DNA from: Nitrospira sp.
Lineage (GTDB): Bacteria; Nitrospirota; Nitrospiria; Nitrospirales; Nitrospiraceae
Assembly: GCA_019636945.1 (NCBI GenBank)
Contig: JAHBWO010000033.1
Location: forward strand, 1-34,208
Length of the DNA: 34,208 nucleotides
Reading direction: 5' to 3'
The notes under the pieces are model-generated. The model saw nothing but the letters and a program-made list of their open reading frames with translations. It ran no database searches and had not been told where the DNA came from. Each line of letters begins with the position of its first letter. Positions within the stretch are counted from its first letter, which is position 1. Positions 8,283 to 15,880 of this stretch are shown here, one piece after another. A program made the position numbers and the translations under genes.

Positions 8283-10172
8283 ATGCTCAATCTACTGTGG
8301 CTTATTCCTGTCCTTCCGCTTGCTGGCTTTCTGCTGTTGGCTCTGTGCGGCGGGCGATTGAGCCGGCACCAGATCGCGTGGGTCGGGCGCGGTTCAGTGG
8401 GGACGGCAGCCGTGACGACCGCACTGGTCGCCGCAGATTTCTTCCGCACCTTTCCTGATCAAGAGTCCTACCGGCAAACGCTCTGGAATTGGATCGATAC
8501 GTCCGGGATGACGGTTGGGATCTCTTGGTACCTGGATGCGCTTGCGCTCTTGATGGTGGCGGTGATCACCGTCGTCGGCTTCTTGATTCATCTGTACTCC
8601 GCCGAATACATGGCGCACGACGATGGGTACGCCAGGTTTTTTGCCTATATGAATCTGTTCGTCTCCGCGATGCTCACGCTGGTGTTGGCGGATAATCTGT
8701 TGCTGCTCTACCTAGGGTGGGAAGGGGTGGGGCTCTGCAGCTATCTGTTGATCGGCTTCTGGTATCGGGAACCGGAATACGGCACCGCCGCGCAGAAAGC
8801 CTTTATCGTGACACGGATTGGAGATACGGCGTTTGCCGTCGGGCTCTTCATCCTGTTCACGCAATTGACGAGCTTGTCGATCCAGGAAGTCCAGAGTCGT
8901 GCCGTGGAAGCCTGGCCGGTGGGCTCGAACCTAGCCATGATCGTCGCGGTACTCTTCTTGATCGGTGCGGTTGGAAAGTCGGCGCAATTGCCGCTTCAGG
9001 TGTGGCTACCTGACGCCATGGCTGGTCCCACGCCGGTCAGTGCGCTCATCCATGCGGCCACGATGGTCACGGCTGGGGTCTACCTCATTGCCAGGATGCA
9101 TCATCTGTTTGCCCTTGCACCGATGGTGCAAGAGGTGATCGCGGTGCTTGGCCTGGTGACATTGCTCCTGGCGGCCTCCAGCGCGCTCGTTCAGCGTGAC
9201 ATTAAGCGGGTGCTCGCCTATTCCACGATGAGCCAGATCGGCTATATGTTTCTCGCGCTCGGCGTCGGTGCCTGGTCTGCCGCGCTCTTTCATTTTCTGA
9301 CCCATTCCTGCTTCAAAGCTTTGCTCTTCCTTGCGGCTGGGTCCGTGATCCACAGCCTCCACCACGAACAGGACATTTTCAAGATGGGTGGTCTCCGGAA
9401 ACAGCTGCCCTGGACCTTTTGGACGTTTCTGATCGGGGCTGCAGCCATGTCCGGTGTCCCCCTCATCACATCGGGGTTTTACAGCAAAGATTGGATCCTC
9501 TGGTCGGTCTGGGCTTCACCTCTTAGCCACCAGTGGATCTGGTTCGGCGCAGTGTTCGGGGCCATGCTGACCGGCCTCTACAGCTTCCGACTGATCTTTC
9601 GCGTCTTTTTCGGAGAGGTTCGTACGACACCGACGGGTGAATCGGGTTGGGCCATGCGTGGGCCGCTGGTGGTGTTGGCGTTTCTGGCGATCACCATCGG
9701 TTTTCTTGAGATACCCCACACGCTCGGGCATGTCACGCTGTTCAGTGACTACCTGTCACACGCACTGCCGACGACGGACCTGCTGCCAGACATAGACGAG
9801 GGGAGTGAGGGGCGCGAGCAACTGGCCGTCACCGTCGCGGCTCTACTCGGAGTTGGCCTGGCTGCACTTCTGTTTTTGCCAGGTTCTCTGTTAGCCACAC
9901 GATGGGCCGATCAATCCACGGAGCATCCTTCCATGACGTTGCTGCAAGGAGGCTGGGGATTCGATCGACTGTATGATCGCTTGTTCGTGCGGCCTTGGTT
10001 CACCCTGACTCGACGTCCACACGATATGCTGGATCGTGGCTACGAGTGGCTTGCGGTGTGCGCCGAGTCCTGCCATGGCTGGATGAGTCTTACTCAGACG
10101 GGGCATGTTCGCTGGTATGCCGCTACGATTGCAGTTGGAACGCTGATGTTACTTGGATTATTCGCACTATGA
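8283..10172 (+). CDS. nuoL: NADH-quinone oxidoreductase subunit L
   Basis: This is the distal proton-pumping, Mrp-antiporter-like subunit of complex I. It has 629 residues and many membrane spans, with a C-terminal long segment and final helix as expected for NuoL. Family signatures include LLLLYLGWEGVGLCSYLLIGFW (pumping glutamate in TM5), then GAVGKSAQLPLQVWLPDAM and GPTPVSALIHAATMVTAGVYL, and the discontinuous-helix region KRVLAYSTMSQIGYMFLALG. No strong ribosome-binding site is visible; AAGGA lies inside the preceding repeat, about 13 bases upstream. The stop overlaps the nuoM start (ATGA). Confidence 0.97.
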   Translation: MLNLLWLIPVLPLAGFLLLALCGGRLSRHQIAWVGRGSVGTAAVTTALVAADFFRTFPDQESYRQTLWNWIDTSGMTVGISWYLDALALLMVAVITVVGFLIHLYSAEYMAHDDGYARFFAYMNLFVSAMLTLVLADNLLLLYLGWEGVGLCSYLLIGFWYREPEYGTAAQKAFIVTRIGDTAFAVGLFILFTQLTSLSIQEVQSRAVEAWPVGSNLAMIVAVLFLIGAVGKSAQLPLQVWLPDAMAGPTPVSALIHAATMVTAGVYLIARMHHLFALAPMVQEVIAVLGLVTLLLAASSALVQRDIKRVLAYSTMSQIGYMFLALGVGAWSAALFHFLTHSCFKALLFLAAGSVIHSLHHEQDIFKMGGLRKQLPWTFWTFLIGAAAMSGVPLITSGFYSKDWILWSVWASPLSHQWIWFGAVFGAMLTGLYSFRLIFRVFFGEVRTTPTGESGWAMRGPLVVLAFLAITIGFLEIPHTLGHVTLFSDYLSHALPTTDLLPDIDEGSEGREQLAVTVAALLGVGLAALLFLPGSLLATRWADQSTEHPSMTLLQGGWGFDRLYDRLFVRPWFTLTRRPHDMLDRGYEWLAVCAESCHGWMSLTQTGHVRWYAATIAVGTLMLLGLFAL

Positions 10173-11722
10173 GTCTTTGGCTGCTCATACTGATCCCCAT
10201 CCTTGCCGCGCCCTTCGCCTGGATGGCCCAGGAACGATCTCGTTCGGCTCCTCGTTGGGTCACAATTGTGGCCTTGTCTGTTGATGGCCTTCTCGCGCTG
10301 TTCATCGGGATCGGAAATCACGCAGTTCAGGCCTCTGGCCATGTGGCATGGCTCGTAGAAAGTTACATCAGTTGGATTCCCCGCTGGGGTATTAGTCTGC
10401 ATCTCGGTCTTGATGGGCTCAGCCTCATTCTGATCGTCTTGACGGCCGTCGTCGGCGTCGTCGCGACGATGGCCTCCTGGACAGAAATTCAGAACCGCGT
10501 CGGACTCTTTCACTGTAATGTCCTTCTGGCTCTGGGCGGTGTGATTGGGGTGTTTTTGGCGATTGATCTGTTTCTGTTCTTCTTTTTTTGGGAACTCATG
10601 CTGGTTCCTATGTATCTACTGATCGTGATCTGGGGCCATGCCCAGCGCAGGCACGCCTCATTTAAGTTCTTCTTGTTTACCCAGGCCGGGAGCTTGGTAT
10701 TGTTGGTGGCAATCGTGGCCCTCGCGCTTCTGCATCAGCAGGCTACGGGCAACCCAAGTTTCGACTATGCGGACTTGATGGAACTGACCTTGAGTCCCGA
10801 GATGGCCCGATGGTTGATGCTGGCCTTTCTCATCGGGTTTCTTGTGAAGCTCCCGGCTCCTCCTTTTCATACCTGGCTGCCGGACACCTACACTGAGGCA
10901 CCGACGGGCGCCACGATCATTCTCTCAGGGATCTTGGCGAAAACCGGCGCCTATGGTCTGTTACGGTTCACGATTCCGATGTTTCCCGAAGCGATGCACG
11001 AATTCACGCCGATCGCGATGGGACTAGGGGTAGTCGGGATTCTCTATGCCGCGGTGTTGGCCTGTGCCCAAACGGATATCAAGCGACTGGTGGCCTACAG
11101 CAGCATCAGCCACATGGGGTTTATCCTGCTCGGCGCCTTCGCCGGGACCGAATTGGCCTTACAAGGGGTTGTGATGCAGATGGTGGCGCATGGGTTGAGT
11201 ACCGGCGGCCTCTTCCTGTTGGCCGGTGCTCTGGAGGAGCGATACCAGACGAGAGAGATGGGCCACATGGGAGGACTGTGGGCGGTGACGCCACGTCTGG
11301 CCACGATGGCGCTCGTTTTTGCCTGTGCGTCATTGGGGTTGCCGGGGATGGCCAATTTCATCGGCGAGTTTCTGATCCTGTTCGGTTCCTATGCGACTCA
11401 ACCGATCATGATCATCCTGGCTTCGCTAGGGATGGTCATGGCCGCCATTTACTCATTGGGGATGATGCAACGCACCTTCTTTGGGCAGCAGCAAGACACC
11501 CGTTCGGTGCAGGACCTGTCGAATGTCGCTTTTGGAACCGTTTTATTGATCGCAGCCCTGCAGATCTGTTTGGGACTGTATCCGAGGGTCGTGTTGAGCA
11601 CGGCTCAACCGGTTATGAAGCAACTAGTACAAGCTGCAGCGTCGTCACCCACGATGCTCCATCCACTGTCAGAATCCTTGCTGTCATCCCATCTCACGAC
11701 CTCACAGGGGAGCACCCCATGA
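10169..11722 (+). CDS. nuoM: NADH-quinone oxidoreductase subunit M
   Basis: This is the middle proton-pumping antiporter-like subunit, 517 residues. The ATG at 10169 was chosen because it overlaps the nuoL stop and begins directly with the first membrane helix (MSLWLLILIPILAAPFAW). The frame is open further upstream inside nuoL, but that part is a shadow. Signatures are FFFWELMLVPMYLLIVIWG with the TM5 glutamate, then VKLPAPPFHTWLPDTYTEAP, and KRLVAYSSISHMGFILLGAF. Only one nuoM lies here, so this is a canonical L-M-N order, not the double-M variant known from some nitrifiers. Confidence 0.96.
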   Translation: MSLWLLILIPILAAPFAWMAQERSRSAPRWVTIVALSVDGLLALFIGIGNHAVQASGHVAWLVESYISWIPRWGISLHLGLDGLSLILIVLTAVVGVVATMASWTEIQNRVGLFHCNVLLALGGVIGVFLAIDLFLFFFFWELMLVPMYLLIVIWGHAQRRHASFKFFLFTQAGSLVLLVAIVALALLHQQATGNPSFDYADLMELTLSPEMARWLMLAFLIGFLVKLPAPPFHTWLPDTYTEAPTGATIILSGILAKTGAYGLLRFTIPMFPEAMHEFTPIAMGLGVVGILYAAVLACAQTDIKRLVAYSSISHMGFILLGAFAGTELALQGVVMQMVAHGLSTGGLFLLAGALEERYQTREMGHMGGLWAVTPRLATMALVFACASLGLPGMANFIGEFLILFGSYATQPIMIILASLGMVMAAIYSLGMMQRTFFGQQQDTRSVQDLSNVAFGTVLLIAALQICLGLYPRVVLSTAQPVMKQLVQAAASSPTMLHPLSESLLSSHLTTSQGSTP

Positions 11723-13200
11723 TTCTCCAAGATTTCATTGTCCTGTCACCTATCCTTACCCTTGGAGCATTTGCCCTTGTGACGATGCTTGCCATTGCCT
11801 TTCAGCGACACCATGCCCGCATTGCGACCTTCGCATTTCTCTCATGTCTCTTCACACTGGCGACAGTACCCTGGGCGGCCTCGGCAGCCCCACGAACGGT
11901 GACGACCTTGCTAGTCGTGGATCGACATGCGCTGTTATACATGGGGCTGATATTGACGGCCACGATGGTCATCATCGCCTTGTCGTACCGATATTTGATT
12001 GTCCAGTTTCGTGAAGAGGAAGGGGTAGAGGAGTACTATCTGCTCCTTCTGCTGGCCACTTTCGGGGGATTGGTCCTCACCACGGCGGCACACTTCGTCT
12101 CGTTTTTCCTTGGGTTCGAACTCCTTGGTCTGTCCCTCTGTAGTCTGATCGGCTACTTGCGCACGCGACGGCATCCGCTCGAAGCTGCGGTGAAATATTT
12201 GCTCTTGTCCATCACCGCGTCAGCCCTTCTCTTGTTCGGTCTCGCGCTGTTGTATTTCGAAAGCGGCGCCATGACCTTTCAGGGGGTGGGAGCCATCCTG
12301 AAACAGGCGCATTCCGTGTCTGCCCTGTGGCTGGGAGGATTAGTCCTGGTGCTCGTCGGAATCGCTTTGAAGCTCGGACTCGCCCCGTTTCATATGTGGA
12401 TTCCCGATGTCTACCAGGGAGCGCCCACGCCCATCACGACCTATATCGCGACCGTCTCTAAGGCCGCGTTGGTGGCGCTGCTCCTACGGTTTGCGACTGA
12501 GGTGGGTGTGTTAGAACTCCCGGCCGTGGCCCATCTGTTCAGCCTTCTGGCCGTGGTGTCCATGGTCACAGGGAATGTCCTGGCGCTCCTGCAACAGAAT
12601 GTGAAGCGGCTCCTTGCCTATTCCTCCATCGCTCACTTTGGCTATGTGCTGGTCGCGCTGTTAGCCGGTGGTCCTCCGGCTGCTGAGGCCGTTACCTTTT
12701 ATGTGATCGTCTACTGTGCCATGTCGTTAGGTGCCTTTGGTGTAGTGACGGTGTATTCGAGCGAGGGAGGGGACAAGAATCGTGTCGAGGACTATCAAGG
12801 TTTATTTTGGACCAGACCCTGGCTCGCCGCGATGTTGGCACTGAGCCTGCTGTCGTTAGCAGGGATTCCGGTAACGGCGGGATTCATCGGAAAGTTTTAT
12901 GCAATCGCGGCCGGAGTTGACGCCGGCCTCTGGTGGCTTGTCCTGGCGCTGATCGCCAACAGCGTCGTCAGCCTCTACTATTACCTTCGACTGATCGTGA
13001 CATTGTTTGGTGAGGCACCGGCAACGCTTCCTGAAGCACAGACCGTGCAGAAACCAGTGTTTGTCAGTTGGACGACCGTCTGCTCACTCGGTTTCGTCGC
13101 CTCGATCATCCTCGCACTAGGTGTCTATCCAGAACCGCTAATGGAGCTCATCCGACATTCTGTCAGCAATCTGCTCATGGTTGCTGTGCAGAGACCATGA
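11719..13200 (+). CDS. nuoN: NADH-quinone oxidoreductase subunit N
   Basis: This is the proximal antiporter-like proton-pumping subunit, 493 residues. The start ATG at 11719 overlaps the nuoM stop by four bases, and MILQDFIVLSPILTLGAFALV forms the first helix. Signatures are FFLGFELLGLSLCSLIGYL with the TM5 glutamate, LKLGLAPFHMWIPDVYQGAP, and KRLLAYSSIAHFGYVLVALL. It is the last gene of the operon. No clear rho-independent terminator follows within 160 bases; an isolated TATAAT at 13296-13301 has no good partner box. Confidence 0.96.
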   Translation: MILQDFIVLSPILTLGAFALVTMLAIAFQRHHARIATFAFLSCLFTLATVPWAASAAPRTVTTLLVVDRHALLYMGLILTATMVIIALSYRYLIVQFREEEGVEEYYLLLLLATFGGLVLTTAAHFVSFFLGFELLGLSLCSLIGYLRTRRHPLEAAVKYLLLSITASALLLFGLALLYFESGAMTFQGVGAILKQAHSVSALWLGGLVLVLVGIALKLGLAPFHMWIPDVYQGAPTPITTYIATVSKAALVALLLRFATEVGVLELPAVAHLFSLLAVVSMVTGNVLALLQQNVKRLLAYSSIAHFGYVLVALLAGGPPAAEAVTFYVIVYCAMSLGAFGVVTVYSSEGGDKNRVEDYQGLFWTRPWLAAMLALSLLSLAGIPVTAGFIGKFYAIAAGVDAGLWWLVLALIANSVVSLYYYLRLIVTLFGEAPATLPEAQTVQKPVFVSWTTVCSLGFVASIILALGVYPEPLMELIRHSVSNLLMVAVQRP

Positions 13201-13360
13201 TCCAGTACTTGCGCCATTGGCGGGGGTTGCATGAGTCGAGCAGCAGGGTAGAGACTCACGCATAGCCATTCTCTCCTACAGCCCCATTGAGGCTATATAA
13301 TCAACGCCATCGTTTATCTGAGTGATCAGCAGGTGTGCCGGGGAAACTCTGGAACAATCG

Positions 13361-13427
13361 GCCTAACGTTCAAAATCACCGGCCTGCGCAGCTTTTTGCG
13401 CAGGTCGGGTGGATTGCTGAGTTAGCC
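13361..13427 (-). other. attC-like recombination site A
   Basis: On the minus strand the 67-base site starts with GGCTAAC (one mismatch to RYYYAAC) and ends with GTTAGGC (a full match to GTTRRRY). Between them are two long, nearly complementary arms: AATCCACC followed by CGACCTGCGCA, and TGCGCAGGCC followed by GGTGATTTT. A short AAAAGC loop separates them, and unpaired extra bases are typical of attC. The HNH gene stop codon (13422-13424) lies within the first core. Confidence 0.65.
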
Positions 13428-14087
13428 AACATTAGATTTGCCAAGGTTGCATACGGAACAAAGCGTTTGTAGGTTTTTAAGAACAGTTTCTTCCCCCTTG
13501 CTCCACGGAACGATGTGATCGACATGAAGCTCAACGCCGGGAGTGAGTGCGGGGCTCGCGCCGCACCCACAGCAGCAGAAGCGGTCACGTTGGAGTACAT
13601 GCCAACGAAGACGAAGCGAAGGATCACGCCCGGTGCGCCGGGAGGGTGTTACGCCAGCAGATCCAGTGGGCGATTCAGCGCCTGCACCGTTTGCGAAACT
13701 TACGAAGGCTTCAAGAGCTGCTGTCCAAGAACCGAACCGGCGATTGTATGGGGTTTGGGAGATAACGGAGGGCGGCGATGCTAGTTCACTGCGCCGAGGC
13801 TGGCGCCCGAAGTGCTACCAGAGCACAAGCAGGTTTTCGAAAAGCCTTTCGTCCGAAATGTTGACCTCGTTCGAAATTGATAAACCGGCCAATCTGAGCG
13901 CATTGTTCCAAGAACCGAACCGACGAATAAGAGTGCTGTAGTCGAATGTTCCGAGGGATCCGTAAGTCTTTTGCGGCACGGTGTCAGAACTGAGAGTTGT
14001 GGCGACTCGTTGCAGGTCGGCGATCAACTCCTCGTCGGAGACGGGAGCGCCAGAGACACGGGATAGTTTGAACGGAGGCTCGGCCAT
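13422..14087 (-). pseudogene. HNH endonuclease with HNH-associated repeats, broken by an in-frame TAG
   Basis: The minus strand from ATG at 14087 encodes two HNH-associated repeats. The first is near residues 17-65 (DEELIADLQRVA to RRFGSWNNALRLAGL). The second begins SDERLFENLLVLW, meets TAG at 13815-13817, then continues in the same frame with HFGRQPRRSEL and RRFGSWTAALEAF. The same frame then gives a complete HNH domain (VLQRDRFCCCGCG, VELHVDHIVPWSKG, NLQTLCSVCNLGKSN) and ends with TAA at 13422. There is no frameshift: 131 codons separate the TAG from the TAA. Related proteins as I remember them have Gln at the TAG site, so one CAG-to-TAG change would explain it. The translated part (90 residues) lacks the nuclease domain. 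It sits in an integron-type cassette, three bases after an attC core. Confidence 0.8.
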
Positions 14088-14090
14088 GTG

Positions 14091-14182
14091 GGCTAACAAT
14101 GTTTGGGCCGATCCGCATAAGAGCCTGATTGGCCGGTTACTGTCCGTTTAATGAGCGGTCGGTCTGAAGCTTCAAGTTAGGC
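14091..14182 (-). other. attC-like recombination site B
   Basis: On the minus strand this 92-base site starts with GCCTAAC (a full match to RYYYAAC), which contains the stop codon of the DUF2283 gene. It ends with GTTAGCC (one mismatch to GTTRRRY), three bases before the HNH gene ATG. Inside the cores, ACCGACCGC pairs imperfectly with GCGGATCGGC, with an extra unpaired base. Length and layout fit attC, though the stem is weaker than in site A. Confidence 0.55.
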
Positions 14183-14395
14183 AGAAATGGTCTGCACAAC
14201 CAGTGGCAGTTTGCTGAGTGTGAGCTGTTTCAGCTCGACCTTTTGGCTCGCGTTGTCGATGTCGATCCCCACAAGATGTCCCGCGGCATCGTGATCGAGA
14301 ACGACACCTTCAGTGATCTCTCGACTTTCGGCGCTCGGTTGCTCTGAAAGATCGATATACAGTGAATCGGTATCAGGATAATAATTGAGCTTCAC
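14177..14395 (-). CDS. DUF2283 domain protein (possible antitoxin partner)
   Basis: This 72-residue protein is recognisable as DUF2283 from MKLNYYPDTDSLYIDL, ESREITEGVVLDHDAAGHLVGIDI and the following NASQKVEL. Its biochemical role is unknown. In many genomes DUF2283 genes directly follow small toxin-like genes, which suggests an antitoxin-type role; this is inference. The start is GTG at 14395, overlapping the stop of the upstream 80-residue gene (GTGA). Its own TAA lies inside the core of attC-like site B, as expected for the last gene of an integron cassette. Confidence 0.8.
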   Translation of the reverse strand: MKLNYYPDTDSLYIDLSEQPSAESREITEGVVLDHDAAGHLVGIDIDNASQKVELKQLTLSKLPLVVQTISA

Positions 14396-14634
14396 GGCTT
14401 GAACCCTCTGTCTGGAAAAGCGTTGTGTATTGTGGTCTTATCTTCGAGGGTGATCACCCTCAATATCCTTCCCTCAAGCTCCTCAATCCTACCCCAGAAT
14501 CGGTAACGGTTTCCCTCTTGAGGCTCGCTTCGTAGCGCGTTCTCAAGAACGCGCATGCACCACTCCTTCTCCAAGTACGGACCTTTCCGCAATACTTCCT
14601 TTTCGAAATATTCGGTGAAGGTGTACTGCACCAT
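14392..14634 (-). CDS. Small toxin-like hypothetical protein paired with DUF2283
   Basis: This 80-residue protein begins MVQYTFTEYFEKEVLRKGPYLEKEW and includes NRYRFWGRIEELEGR, then LRVITLEDKTTIHNAFPDRGF. Small proteins of this kind that I remember sit next to DUF2283 or similar partners. The size, charge pattern and overlap suggest a type II toxin-antitoxin module (DUF4258/BrnT-like style), but I cannot name the family. I chose ATG at 14634; a GTG at 14643 would add three residues. Neither has a strong ribosome-binding site. The gene starts 43 bases after a GTTAGGC core, so the pair would form one cassette. Confidence 0.7.
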   Translation of the reverse strand: MVQYTFTEYFEKEVLRKGPYLEKEWCMRVLENALRSEPQEGNRYRFWGRIEELEGRILRVITLEDKTTIHNAFPDRGFKP

Positions 14635-14677
14635 CGACCACACAATAGCGCATTCCCACAGGACTCGCCAGTCTTCG

Positions 14678-14728
14678 GCCTAACGCCTCCCTGCTAGAGG
14701 GAGGCGTCGTTTGGACGAGGGTTTAGGC
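14678..14728 (-). other. Possible attC-like site C / strong hairpin
   Basis: On the minus strand the region ends with GTTAGGC (a full attC core match) and starts with GCCTAAAC, the complement of the core with one inserted A. Between them is a perfect eight-base stem (GCCTCCCT / AGGGAGGC) with a five-base loop, offset to one side, plus a small CGTC/GACG stem. The asymmetric layout is not classic attC. It could be a degenerate site or simply a strong hairpin at the edge of the cassette cluster. Confidence 0.35.
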
Positions 14729-14835
14729 CTCTCTCGCGACTGAGCATAGAAATGAGGATAGGCAGGTTTCCCAGATGGGCGAAGATCTATGCAACATCCA
14801 TTGCGCGGCGGCTCTGAGCACACGAGGATGAGCTG

Positions 14836-14853
14836 CACGGTTTGACAACCGTG
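14836..14853. other. Small perfect hairpin
   Basis: CACGGTT and AACCGTG form a perfect seven-base stem with a four-base loop. GTTTCT follows on the plus strand, so a weak terminator is possible, but no plus-strand gene ends nearby. The bases from 14729 to 14878 show no convincing gene on either strand. Confidence 0.3.
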
Positions 14854-14878
14854 GTTTCTAGCTTAGGAGCGTGAACTG

Positions 14879-14898
14879 AAAAGAGCCTAAGGCGGCTC
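14879..14898 (-). terminator. Rho-independent terminator of the DUF6573-like gene
   Basis: On the minus strand GAGCC (overlapping the TGA stop), a six-base loop and GGCTC are followed by TTTT. The stem is short but placed exactly at the gene end. Confidence 0.5.
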
Positions 14899-15583
14899 AA
14901 TTCATCGGAATGATCGTTGCCGAGACTTCGTTGGGCAGTAACAAGGTGGCCACGGCGCGATTCTGTTCGTCTGGTTGGATCAACGCGAACAAGGGCACTG
15001 GCTGCGGTACTTCGCCAGGTGGCAGGGCCAGCATGGCCGGAAAGTCGATCAACGGCGACAGCGTCGTCTGGCTCGCGATGCGGAGGCGAAAGGCCATCAA
15101 TACATCACGCAACCGTTGAGCTTTCTCTTCATCAGAGATCGACTCACTGGGTGCAATCCCGATCTCCCAGAGGGGCTTCGTGACCGTGACGGGGAATGTC
15201 AGTCCGAGCTTTTGCGCGACCGTCGACACATCAATCAACAATCCGGCTTGGATAGCCTGTTGGCGATTGGCGGTCAGCTGTTTGGCTGACACATCGGTGA
15301 CTGGTTCCAGTTGATTCTCGAATGTTGCCGATTGTTCAGGCTTCGGCTTTTCTACCATCGGAGCCGGCACTGGAGACTCCGCTTGAACTTGATTGCCTGG
15401 GCTGTTTTCATCCCCTCCGACAATAGGCTCATCCGGAAGAGAAGGAAGCGCATGGATGAGTCCTTCGTAGACTCGCTTGGCCGCTTCAGACCAAGTGGGA
15501 TTCAATGGGCGACCGGCAAAAGCCGCGTCTGCAGCCTTTCGTTCATCATGAGTCAATGTTCGTGGAGTGCGTGTTGTATCCAT
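14897..15583 (-). CDS. Hypothetical protein with DUF6573-like C-terminal region
   Basis: The protein has 228 residues and no signal peptide or membrane span. The N-terminal part (about 1-50) includes TLTHDERKAADAAFAGRPLNP. A proline- and acid-rich linker follows. The C-terminal part (AIQAGLLIDVSTVAQKLGL, then FPVTVTKPLWE, SDEEKAQRLRDVLMAFRLRI) looks like the DUF6573 family, often found on plasmids and mobile DNA, whose role is unknown. The frame is open far upstream, but that part reads through the promoter region and looks non-coding. The ATG at 15583 gives a sensible hydrophilic start. It is divergent from the J-domain gene and ends in a terminator hairpin. Confidence 0.65.
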   Translation of the reverse strand: MDTTRTPRTLTHDERKAADAAFAGRPLNPTWSEAAKRVYEGLIHALPSLPDEPIVGGDENSPGNQVQAESPVPAPMVEKPKPEQSATFENQLEPVTDVSAKQLTANRQQAIQAGLLIDVSTVAQKLGLTFPVTVTKPLWEIGIAPSESISDEEKAQRLRDVLMAFRLRIASQTTLSPLIDFPAMLALPPGEVPQPVPLFALIQPDEQNRAVATLLLPNEVSATIIPMN

Positions 15584-15591
15584 GGTAGTGG

Positions 15592-15618
15592 AGATAATCC
15601 CGGACACCCGCAAGTCAA
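15592..15618 (-). promoter_or_regulatory. Candidate promoter of the DUF6573-like gene
   Basis: On the minus strand TTGACT (15613-15618) is followed after 15 bases by TTATCT (15592-15597), or after 16 bases by TATCTC. The -10 box ends 7-8 bases before the ATG at 15583, so the transcript would be leaderless or nearly so. Confidence 0.35.
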
Positions 15619-15864
15619 GGGGCGACTCGGATTGGCGGTGGGCTATCATAGAGAAAACACAATGACTCCAAGCAGATAGGTCAGGGAGATGGAGCTGCCG
15701 GCACGTCAAAATGTGTTCCAGATCGTGCTCAGCTAGCACGACTATTGACGAGTTTTTGAGATTGCTCTCCAGCCATATTGAGAACATAACGAGATAGACC
15801 AAGCAGACCCAATAACGGACAAACCGTTTCATTCTTCGCGAAGGTGAAGGGCTCAAAACCCTCG

Positions 15865-15880
15865 TGCTATAGTCCCGCCA
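15865..15880 (+). promoter_or_regulatory. Extended -10 promoter giving a probable leaderless mRNA (J-domain gene)
   Basis: TGcTATAGT (15865-15873) is an extended -10 element, and the ATG begins only six bases after it. The expected transcription start is therefore the ATG itself. No Shine-Dalgarno sequence is present. Confidence 0.5.

Larger units (their letters stand above)
13361..14728 (-). mobile_element. Integron-type gene cassette cluster without integrase (CALIN-like)
   Basis: Reading the minus strand from 14728 to 13361 gives attC-like site C, a two-gene cassette, attC-like site B, a one-gene cassette and attC-like site A. In both cassettes the final gene's TAA lies inside the RYYYAAC-like core of the following attC site, and the HNH gene's ATG starts three bases after the preceding core. 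This compact layout is standard for integron cassettes. No tyrosine-recombinase integrase gene or attI is visible, so this would be a detached cluster. The cores of sites A and B each have one mismatch to consensus on one side, so the call is inferential. Confidence 0.6.

Noticed and set aside
13296..13301. TATAAT as a promoter
   Set aside because: No -35 box at the right distance and no plus-strand gene follows.
13378..13410. Strong hairpin after nuoN read as a transcription terminator
   Set aside because: The T-run is in the loop and not after the stem, and the hairpin is better explained as the arms of attC-like site A.
13376..13627. 83-codon minus-strand frame over the HNH domain
   Set aside because: It is in the wrong frame; the HNH motifs appear in the neighbouring frame that continues the 14087 gene through the TAG.
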